Of a stretch of DNA of 64,000 nucleotides, positions 58,226-64,000 are shown in pieces. The notes beneath the pieces were generated by a model. That model ran no database searches and was not told where the DNA came from. It worked only from the letters and a program-made list of their open reading frames with translations. Made by a program: the position numbers and the translations under genes. Position 1 is the first letter of the stretch. The number at the start of each line of letters is the position of its first letter. Origin of the DNA: Pantoea coffeiphila (GTDB lineage: Bacteria; Pseudomonadota; Gammaproteobacteria; Enterobacterales; Enterobacteriaceae). The DNA lies in contig NZ_JAFBFW010000004.1 of assembly GCF_016909495.1 (NCBI RefSeq), forward strand, positions 372,001 through 436,000, written 5' to 3'.

Positions 58226-58250
58226 TGAACATGCATTGATTAAATGAACA
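58226..58250 (-). promoter_or_regulatory. candidate SorC-type operator, dehydrogenase side
   Basis: TGAACATGCATTGA (58226-58239) and a second TGAACA at 58245-58250. The 14-mer recurs with one change on the other side of the gap. It lies 26 bases before the dehydrogenase start, where binding would block transcription. Confidence 0.5.
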
Positions 58251-58354
58251 GTACGCATAGCGTGCCAGGAAGCCAACAACCGAAGATGAAAACTGTGACG
58301 AGCGTCGTGCAACGGAGTTTTTAGCCGTTAAACACCCTCACAAATCTAAATTAG

Positions 58355-58370
58355 TGTGATCAATCCCACT
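58355..58370. promoter_or_regulatory. CRP-like site in the divergent region
   Basis: TGTGA-TCAATC-CCACT. The left half is perfect and the right half matches three of five bases. It is placed between the two operator clusters, so one CRP dimer could serve both promoters. Confidence 0.4.
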
Positions 58371-58406
58371 TTTAATTTTTAATATCGCTTAAAACACATC
58401 AATCAT

Positions 58407-58428
58407 ATGAACATTCATTGAACATTTG
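58407..58428 (+). promoter_or_regulatory. candidate SorC-type operator, rpiB side
   Basis: TGAACATTCATTGA (58408-58421) and a second TGAACAT at 58419, 11 bp (one helical turn) later. It overlaps the putative rpiB -35. Confidence 0.5.
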
Positions 58429-58514
58429 TAATTTTGCGCATAGGGTAAGCAAAGCGGTGGGCACGATCCGCGGGATCGCCGGCCACTTTCGTCACCTTCT
58501 TTTGGAGATCTGCT

Positions 58515-58973
58515 ATGCTTTCTATTGCAATTGGCGCTGATGATGCCGCCATTGAGTTGAAAAATGCCTTAATTGATTATCTTCACCAGTCCGGCTTTAC
58601 CACCGCTGATTACAGCGCTGATGCGCAGCACGAAGGCGGATGTGCCTATCCGGATATTGCCTGGACGGTGGCACAAGCCATCAAAAATGGCCGTCACCAG
58701 CGTGGCATTCTGGTCTGTGGTACAGGCATTGGGATGAGCATCACAGCAAATAAAGTACCCGGCATTCGTGCCGCGCAGTGCCACGATACGTACTCCGCAG
58801 AACGCGCTCGTAAAAGTAACGACGCGCAAATCATTACCTTAGGTGCCCGGGTCATCGGGGCCGAACTGGCAAAATCGATTCTTGCAGCATGGCTCAATGC
58901 GGAATTTGAAGGCGGACGCTCAGCGCCAAAAGTTGAAAAAATAGGCTATTACGAACAGCTCAAAAGTTCGTAG
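58515..58973 (+). CDS. RpiB/LacAB-family isomerase, probably erythrulose-4-phosphate isomerase
   Basis: A 152-residue sugar-phosphate isomerase of the RpiB fold. The active-site cysteine is Cys68 in VCGTGIGMSITANK, the phosphate and substrate histidine His90 in QCHDTYSAERARKSNDAQ, and GADDAA is at the N-terminus. GGAG lies eight bases before the ATG. In erythritol and threitol pathways an RpiB homologue (EryI or DerI) turns D-erythrulose 4-phosphate into D-erythrose 4-phosphate; the context supports that here. Ribose-5-phosphate isomerase B is the alternative. It is divergent from the rest of the cluster and upstream of talA. Confidence 0.87.
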   Translation: MLSIAIGADDAAIELKNALIDYLHQSGFTTADYSADAQHEGGCAYPDIAWTVAQAIKNGRHQRGILVCGTGIGMSITANKVPGIRAAQCHDTYSAERARKSNDAQIITLGARVIGAELAKSILAAWLNAEFEGGRSAPKVEKIGYYEQLKSS

Positions 58974-58991
58974 ATGGCAGGTGAATTGCCT

Positions 58992-59016
58992 GCAGGCCCC
59001 GGTATACGCGGCCTGC
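58992..59016 (+). other. hairpin downstream of the rpiB-type gene
   Basis: GCAGGCC / GGCCTGC with an 11-base loop, 19 bases after the stop and without a T-run. It may cause partial termination before talA. Confidence 0.4.
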
Positions 59017-59204
59017 GGTAAACCATTGGGCAGGCCCATTGCAACAATCAGAAAAAGCGCATTCCAGTTCAATCCCGCCTGATGCACTGTGATCCGCCTG
59101 AGATTATTTCGCAACAACCGCAGTACCCCCGCGGTTCAGAAACGCACTGGGCGCATCTGTTACCGGCTGTCGGGTACAAGATTGCTTACAAGGAGCTTAG
59201 ACAG

Positions 59205-60155
59205 ATGAATCAGCTAGACGCACTGAAACAGTACACCACGGTAGTGGCAGACAGCGGCGACATTGAATCGATCCGCAACTATCACCCGGAAGATGCGACT
59301 ACCAATCCGTCTCTTATTCTTAAAGCCGCCGGGCTGGATTCCTACAAACATCTGATCACCGACGCCATCGATTACGCCAAAAAACAGGGCGGCAGCAAAG
59401 AAACCCAGATTATCAACGCCAGCGATAAAGTCGCCGTGAATCTCGGTCTGGAAATTTTGAAAAGCGTGCCGGGCCGCGTCTCTACCGAGGTTGATGCCAG
59501 GCTGTCTTTCGATCGCGGTATGTGCGTGACCAAAGCGGAAAAGCTGGTAAGAATGTATGAGGAACACGGCATCGACCGCTCGCGGATTCTGATCAAGCTG
59601 GCCTCTACCTGGGAAGGGATTAAAGCGGCTGAAGAGCTGGAAAAAAACGGCATTCAGTGCAACCTGACACTGCTGTTTTCGTTTGCCCAGGCGCGTGCCT
59701 GTGCCGAAGCCGGCGTATTCCTGATCTCCCCGTTCGTGGGCCGTATTTATGACTGGTACAACAGCCGTAAGCCGCTTGACCCCTATGTGGTTGATGAAGA
59801 TCCGGGCGTTAAATCCGTTCGCAGCATCTACGAATATTATAAGCAGCACCGCTATCACACGGTGATTATGGGAGCCAGCTTCCGTAAGACCGAGCAGATT
59901 CTGGCGCTGGCGGGCTGCGATCGCCTGACCATTTCCCCTAATCTGCTGGAAGAACTCCAGGCCAGCACCGCGCCGGTTGAACGCAAGCTCACGCCGTCAA
60001 CCGAAGCCTTCCACCAGCCTGCGCCGCTTTCCGAAGCGGAGTTCCGCTGGCAGCACAATCAGGACCCCATGGCGGTAGAGAAACTGGCTGAAGGTATCCG
60101 CCAGTTCGCCGTTGACCAGCAAAAGCTGGAAGACGTGCTGGCCGCCAAACTGTAA
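59205..60155 (+). CDS. talA: transaldolase A
   Basis: A 316-residue transaldolase, the exact length of E. coli TalA, moving a dihydroxyacetone unit between sugar phosphates of the pentose pathway. The Schiff-base lysine is about Lys131 in [12 protein letters not shown]. Also conserved are [12 protein letters not shown] and [24 protein letters not shown] precedes ATG 59205; the 41-codon upstream extension is not real. Erythrose 4-phosphate, the predicted product of the adjacent cluster, is a direct substrate. Confidence 0.97.
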   Translation: MNQLDALKQYTTVVADSGDIESIRNYHPEDATTNPSLILKAAGLDSYKHLITDAIDYAKKQGGSKETQIINASDKVAVNLGLEILKSVPGRVSTEVDARLSFDRGMCVTKAEKLVRMYEEHGIDRSRILIKLASTWEGIKAAEELEKNGIQCNLTLLFSFAQARACAEAGVFLISPFVGRIYDWYNSRKPLDPYVVDEDPGVKSVRSIYEYYKQHRYHTVIMGASFRKTEQILALAGCDRLTISPNLLEELQASTAPVERKLTPSTEAFHQPAPLSEAEFRWQHNQDPMAVEKLAEGIRQFAVDQQKLEDVLAAKL

Positions 60156-60181
60156 TTCCTCAGCCAATCCTTTCCATCATC

Positions 60182-60204
60182 AGGGCGGATTTCCAATCCG
60201 CCCT
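60182..60204 (+). other. hairpin between talA and tktB
   Basis: A perfect 10-bp stem AGGGCGGATT / AATCCGCCCT with a TCC loop and no T-run. Probably an mRNA processing or stability element inside the operon. Confidence 0.5.
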
Positions 60205-60223
60205 CTGCACTTCGGGAGAAGAT

Positions 60224-62224
60224 ATGTCTTCACGTAGAGAACTGGCAAATGCCATCCGTGCCCTGAGCATGGACGCCGTACAAAAAGCAAAATCGGGCCA
60301 CCCCGGCGCACCGATGGGCATGGCGGATATTGCCGAGGTATTGTGGCGCGATTTCCTGCATCATAATCCGACCAATCCCGCCTGGGCGGATCGCGACCGT
60401 TTTATTCTCTCCAACGGCCACGCCTCCATGCTGCTATACAGCCTGCTGCATCTCACCGGTTATGACCTACCGATGGAAGAGCTGAAAAACTTCCGCCAGC
60501 TGCATTCAAAAACACCGGGGCACCCGGAAATCGGCTACACACCAGGTGTGGAAACCACCACCGGGCCGCTGGGCCAGGGGCTGGCCAACGCGGTGGGGAT
60601 GGCTATCGCCGAGCGCACGCTGGCGGCACAGTTCAACCGCCCGGATCATCAGATCGTTGACCACTTTACCTATGTGTTTATGGGCGATGGCTGCCTGATG
60701 GAAGGCATCTCCCATGAGGTCAGTTCCCTGGCCGGTACGCTGGGGCTGGGCAAGCTGATTGGTTTTTACGACCACAACGGCATTTCCATTGATGGTGAAA
60801 CGGACGGCTGGTTTACCGATGATACGGCGAAGCGCTTCGAAGCCTATCACTGGCACGTGATCCACGACATTGACGGACATAATCCTGAAGCGATCTCCGC
60901 CGCGATTAAAGAAGCACAAAGCGTTACTGACAAACCGTCACTGATTATCTGTAAAACGATTATCGGCTTCGGCTCGCCAAATAAAGCCGGTAAAGAAGAA
61001 TCCCACGGTGCAGCCCTGGGTGAAGAAGAAGTGGCTTTAACGCGGAAAGAGCTGGGCTGGAATTATCCACCTTTCGAGATCCCGAAAGATATTTATGCGC
61101 AGTGGGATGCGAAACAGGCCGGTGCCGAGCGTGAAAAAGCCTGGAATACCCGGTTCAATGCCTATAAAGCCGCGTATCCGGAACTGGCCGCGGAATACAG
61201 TCGCCGAATGAACGGCGGTATGCCGGAAAACTGGGAAGCCGAAACGCAGAAATATATTCAGCAGCTGCAGGATAATCCGCAGAAAATTGCCAGCCGTAAG
61301 GCCTCACAAAATGCGCTGGAAGCCTATGGCCCACTGCTGAAGGAATTCTTAGGTGGTTCTGCCGATCTGGCACCGAGTAATCTGACCATCTGGTCTGGCT
61401 CGAAATCAATTAAAGATGACAGCGCTGGTAACTATATTCACTACGGCGTACGTGAATTCGGCATGACGGCGATTGCCAACGGTATCGCTCACCACGGTGG
61501 TTTTATTCCCTACACCGCCACCTTCCTGATGTTTGTTGAATACGCCCGTAATGCGGTACGCATGGCGGCATTGATGAAAGCGCGCCAGATTCTGGTGTAT
61601 ACCCACGACTCCATCGGGCTGGGTGAAGATGGCCCAACCCACCAGCCGGTTGAACAGCTGGCCAGCCTGCGGGTTACGCCGAATATGAGCGTCTGGCGTC
61701 CCTGCGATCAGGTTGAGACGGCCGTGGCGTGGAAGCACGCCGTTGAGCGCCATCACGGCCCGACCGCGCTGATCCTCTCCAGGCAGAATCTGGCCCAGCC
61801 TGCGCGCAGCAAGGCGCAGCTGGAGAATATTTCGCGTGGCGGCTACGTTCTGAAAGACAGTGACGGTACGCCGGAGGTGATTCTAATTGCCACCGGTTCC
61901 GAGGTGGAAATCACGCTGGGCGCCGCTGATAAGCTGACCGCCAGCGGGCATAAGGTGCGGGTCGTTTCCCTGCCCTCCACCGATTTGTTCGATGCGCAGG
62001 ACGCCGCCTATCGCGAGTCGGTACTGCCGTCCAATGTGACCGCTCGCGTGGCGGTTGAAGCCGGGATTGCCGATTACTGGTTTAAATATGTCGGTCTGAA
62101 CGGTGCGATTGTCGGGATGACCGGTTTTGGCGAGTCCGCCCCGGCTGAGAAGCTGTTTGCCGAGTTCGGTTTCACGGTGGAAAATATTGTCAGCCATGCT
62201 GAGGCGCTGTTGAAACCGCATTGA
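60224..62224 (+). CDS. tktB: transketolase B
   Basis: A ThDP-dependent transketolase of 666 residues (E. coli TktB 667). The ThDP/Mg motif [12 protein letters not shown] starts near residue 154. Active-site histidines are in [14 protein letters not shown] and ILSNGHASM, with the pyrimidine domain from about 355 ([17 protein letters not shown]) and a C-terminal domain from 540. It lies 68 bases after talA, so the two form an operon as in E. coli. It transfers two-carbon units to and from erythrose 4-phosphate. Confidence 0.97.
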   Translation: MSSRRELANAIRALSMDAVQKAKSGHPGAPMGMADIAEVLWRDFLHHNPTNPAWADRDRFILSNGHASMLLYSLLHLTGYDLPMEELKNFRQLHSKTPGHPEIGYTPGVETTTGPLGQGLANAVGMAIAERTLAAQFNRPDHQIVDHFTYVFMGDGCLMEGISHEVSSLAGTLGLGKLIGFYDHNGISIDGETDGWFTDDTAKRFEAYHWHVIHDIDGHNPEAISAAIKEAQSVTDKPSLIICKTIIGFGSPNKAGKEESHGAALGEEEVALTRKELGWNYPPFEIPKDIYAQWDAKQAGAEREKAWNTRFNAYKAAYPELAAEYSRRMNGGMPENWEAETQKYIQQLQDNPQKIASRKASQNALEAYGPLLKEFLGGSADLAPSNLTIWSGSKSIKDDSAGNYIHYGVREFGMTAIANGIAHHGGFIPYTATFLMFVEYARNAVRMAALMKARQILVYTHDSIGLGEDGPTHQPVEQLASLRVTPNMSVWRPCDQVETAVAWKHAVERHHGPTALILSRQNLAQPARSKAQLENISRGGYVLKDSDGTPEVILIATGSEVEITLGAADKLTASGHKVRVVSLPSTDLFDAQDAAYRESVLPSNVTARVAVEAGIADYWFKYVGLNGAIVGMTGFGESAPAEKLFAEFGFTVENIVSHAEALLKPH

Positions 62225-62239
62225 TGTGAGGTTGCGAGG

Positions 62240-62504
62240 AGTGGCATTGCGTGCCTGGTCGTTTGCGTAGTCTGGGGTTAGCGCAGACGGGCTGTGCCCC
62301 CGTTCGAGCGGGTCCTCGCGCCGCTTACGCGGTTCCCTCACTCCGATCGTCAGCCTTATCGGACCGGCCCAGAGTGGCATATATGCCTGGTCGTTTGCAA
62401 AGCCAGGGGTTAGCGCAGGCCGGTTGTGCCCCCGTTCGAGCGGGTCCTCGCGCCGCTTGCGCGGTACCTTCACTCCGATCGTCAGCCTTATCGGACCGGC
62501 CCAG
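62240..62504. repeat. 132-bp tandem repeat, two copies
   Basis: Copy 1 spans 62240-62372 and copy 2 62373-62504. Both begin AGTGGCAT and end CCGGCCCAG, and most bases between agree. Each copy contains small inverted repeats such as CCGC-N4-GCGG and TCCGAT-N10-ATCGGA. The unit length (132-133) keeps frames open on both strands, which produces long but spurious ORFs. The pattern suggests a multicopy intergenic element of this lineage. Confidence 0.85.
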
Positions 62505-62553
62505 ACGCGCGTCCTGCGCGGCTGGGCCTTTCGCTCACGTCCCTGTGAGCGAA
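62498..62553. repeat. two hairpins after the tandem repeat
   Basis: GGCCCAG-A-CGCGC / GCGCG-G-CTGGGCC (62498-62528) forms a 12-bp stem with one mismatch. TTCGCTCAC / GTGAGCGAA (62530-62538 and 62545-62553) is a perfect 9-bp stem. They continue the structured element. Confidence 0.6.
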
Positions 62554-62588
62554 TCCTGGCTTCCTCCCTGCGTTCAGCGCTGTGGATT

Positions 62589-62607
62589 GCTCGAACGGGA
62601 GCACAAC
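62589..62607 (-). repeat. inverted partial copy of the 132-bp unit
   Basis: This 19-base segment is the reverse complement of 62423-62441 inside repeat copy 2, with one mismatch. It marks a probable inverted end of the element. Confidence 0.6.
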
Positions 62608-62948
62608 CCGCCCGCTTTCTGGCTTCAGCTTTGTCTGAATGAAAAGACAACCTTGGCTTACTCGCTACGGATGGACCATCGGCCACACTCCCTTTGCTTT
62701 CCACCTTTTCCGCATAGTCTGCCCGATCGCGGCAGTAAGACATTTTTTATCGGTTACTTTCCACGTAGCGATCGCCTGGCGATGTAGTTGCACCGGTCAA
62801 TTCAATTACCGGACGATAACTATTAAAAGCAACGTCGATATTAGAACGGGTTCAGCAACTACAGCAACAACAGCAACAACAGCAACAACAGCAACAACAG
62901 CTTAAATCGCAGAAGCTGAACCAGAGGCACTATCGTCCACAGAAAAAC
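62608..62948. other. gap between the repeat element and ypfG
   Basis: About 340 bases with no supported gene. The first half looks like ordinary intergenic sequence; the last 100 bases hold the CAGCAACAA repeat. No tktB terminator is obvious. Confidence 0.5.
62853..62901. repeat. CAGCAACAA 9-bp tandem repeat
   Basis: Five units of CAGCAACAA (the first CAGCAACTA) plus a partial one, 48 bases beyond the ypfG stop. One frame would read poly-glutamine, but a stop lies shortly upstream and no start codon is available, so it is not coding as seen. Confidence 0.85.
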
Positions 62949-64000
62949 CTATGGCTCAAGCTCAACGCTACCGCTGGGCTGATTCTCCACCCGACTCACC
63001 CACAGCGTCGGCCAGCGATCGCTGCTGTTCCAGGCATCGCAGGTACTTTCCTGCGCATACTCTGCAAGGACGAACTCCCGCCCGTTAAACTGCCAGCGCG
63101 TAGCTACGCCACAGTCCCCCAGGCCACGCGTTTTACTGAACGTCAGCAGCTCACCGCTTACCGCATCATATTCCGCATTAATTGGCTCCAGCTGCCGCTC
63201 GTTGGTATCGGGAGGAACAAACGGCAGCGTCAGCGCAATGTGTTGTGGAATATAAGGAGGCTGGCGCGTCACCTCAAAAGCCAGATCGATAATGTTATAA
63301 GCCCCCATCTCACAGCCTACCAGCAGAAGCGCCTTGTCATCCGTCAGTGGGGACACAGACACTTCGCGTCGTTGCACGTCCAGTGAACAGCTATCGCTGT
63401 TAATGTGCAGGCTGCCAAAATCAATCAGCCCTCGGGTTTCATCCGGTGTTAACGGCTGCGGCGGGCGTTCAGGTTGATAAACCTGCGGTATTGCGGGGGC
63501 TGCGGGTACATCCCATGCTGGACGATCGCCGCGCCGAATCCAGGCACTGTCGCTGTTCACCCGCCCCTGAACCTCATCCATCAGCAGCAGCGCAGCTTTT
63601 AATCCCTTCAGACGAATAGACGCATCGGCGCGGTAGACCAGCTGGATTGAATCAGCATCCATAACCTGGGCGATGAATTCATTAATTGAGATGCTGTGAT
63701 CGGTGATGAGATGGTGGGGAGTAGTCTGCCAGTGTTTGAGATCTAACCTTATTCGCTGACCGTCCAGCAGCAGATTATCCTGCAGTGCACCACCGGGAAG
63801 CTCACCGCTGTAGCGATTGCCGTAATCAATTTTCAGCAACGGGCTATCACCCTGACCGGCATGCCGCGCGATGGTCATCGCCAGGCCGTTATTACCGGGC
63901 AGACTGCGCGCTTCGCAGCTGTTCAGGTTGTTGCAGGTAATCTGCCAGCTATCGAACGTCTTTTGCAAAGGCTGTGCGTACAACAGGCTTGTGAACAACA
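62949..64000 (-). CDS. ypfG: DUF1176 periplasmic protein YpfG, 5' end missing
   Basis: The C-terminal 350 residues of a DUF1176 protein related to E. coli YpfG. The frame is open through the window edge, so the signal peptide is only partly seen (LLYAQPLQ would be the cleavage region). Conserved blocks are FDSWQITCNNLNSCEAR, LDGQRIRL, LKAALLLMDEVQGRV.S.SAWI, DDKALLLVGCEMGAYNIIDL and the C-terminal WPTLWVSR. Cysteines at several of these places could pair in the periplasm. Function is unknown. It is convergent with tktB across the repeat region. Confidence 0.88.
   Translation of the reverse strand, partial: LFTSLLYAQPLQKTFDSWQITCNNLNSCEARSLPGNNGLAMTIARHAGQGDSPLLKIDYGNRYSGELPGGALQDNLLLDGQRIRLDLKHWQTTPHHLITDHSISINEFIAQVMDADSIQLVYRADASIRLKGLKAALLLMDEVQGRVNSDSAWIRRGDRPAWDVPAAPAIPQVYQPERPPQPLTPDETRGLIDFGSLHINSDSCSLDVQRREVSVSPLTDDKALLLVGCEMGAYNIIDLAFEVTRQPPYIPQHIALTLPFVPPDTNERQLEPINAEYDAVSGELLTFSKTRGLGDCGVATRWQFNGREFVLAEYAQESTCDAWNSSDRWPTLWVSRVENQPSGSVELEP

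Larger units (their letters stand above)
58201..58514. promoter_or_regulatory. divergent control region of the tetritol cluster
   Basis: The 314 bases between the dehydrogenase and rpiB-type genes hold no gene. They contain repeated TGAACAT half-sites near each start and a central CRP-like site (listed separately). A weak rpiB promoter with -35 TTGAAC (58418-58423) and -10 TAGGGT (58441-58446), 17 bases apart, overlaps the right operator. Confidence 0.6.

Noticed and set aside
61883-62743. 286-codon minus-strand ORF
   Set aside because: Its 3' third is antisense to tktB and the rest is the 132-bp repeat translated twice. It is open because the repeat length is a multiple of three; there is no ribosome-binding site or known domain.
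62251-62787. 178-codon plus-strand ORF over the repeat
   Set aside because: Arg-, Ala- and Pro-rich repeat translation with no start signal; the same DNA is open on the other strand.
62820-62948. poly-glutamine protein from the CAGCAACAA repeat
   Set aside because: The glutamine frame is preceded by a stop (TAA) and no start codon lies before the repeat.

Overview
The window is about 64 kb of an enterobacterial chromosome with no prophage, insertion sequence or CRISPR array. Gene order follows the Escherichia coli K-12 stretch from alaC to ypfG: alaC, ypdAB, glk, ypeC, mntH, nupC, tRNA-Ala pair, yfeC, gltX, three tRNA-Val plus tRNA-Lys, yfeR/yfeH, ligA-ypeB, zipA, cysZ, cysK, ptsHI-crr, cysM, cysPTWA, yfeXYZ-ypeA, amiA, hemF, maeB, talA, tktB, ypfG. 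Protein similarity is high but not at E. coli level. Lineage-specific insertions, including an indolepyruvate decarboxylase gene (ipdC, plant-hormone synthesis), point to a plant-associated member of the Erwiniaceae, most likely Erwinia or a close relative. The genus is an inference; no marker gene was searched.

Layout. 0-2 kb: end of an EmrB-type exporter with its EmrA-type adaptor. 2-8 kb: the 23-residue membrane protein YpdK (too short for ordinary ORF calling), alaC, an acetyltransferase, the pyruvate-sensing YpdA/YpdB pair and glk. 8-11 kb: ipdC and an aldo-keto reductase. 11-15 kb: ypeC, mntH with a Fur-like site and two tandem MntR-like boxes, and nupC. 15-19 kb: a protein of four rhodanese domains with one surviving active-site cysteine, two tRNA-Ala genes, a formate/nitrite-type channel and yfeC. 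19-22 kb: gltX and the Val-Val-Val-Lys tRNA operon. 22-26 kb: an Lrp-type regulator, an EamA exporter, yfeR and yfeH. 25-35 kb: ypeB, ligA, zipA, cysZ, cysK and the PTS genes ptsH, ptsI, crr. 34-37 kb: a GntR regulator and an OmpR-type two-component system sit between crr and cysM. 37-42 kb: cysM and the sulfate/thiosulfate ABC importer. 42-47 kb: yfeX, yfeY (with a sigma-E-like promoter), yfeZ, ypeA, amiA, hemF. 47-50 kb: an amino-acid permease coupled to a DmpA-type aminopeptidase. 50-52 kb: maeB.

The most coherent accessory system is at 52.2-59 kb: a SorC-family regulator, DhaL- and DhaK-type kinase subunits, a short-chain dehydrogenase, a polyol-type MFS transporter and a zinc alcohol dehydrogenase on one strand, with a divergent RpiB-type isomerase, inserted between maeB and talA-tktB. 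The predicted route is tetritol uptake, oxidation to erythrulose, phosphorylation, isomerisation to erythrose 4-phosphate, then consumption by the adjacent transaldolase and transketolase. The shared intergenic region carries repeated TGAACAT half-sites and a CRP-like site. The final 0.7 kb holds a 132-bp tandem repeat rich in inverted repeats and a CAGCAACAA repeat next to the truncated ypfG.
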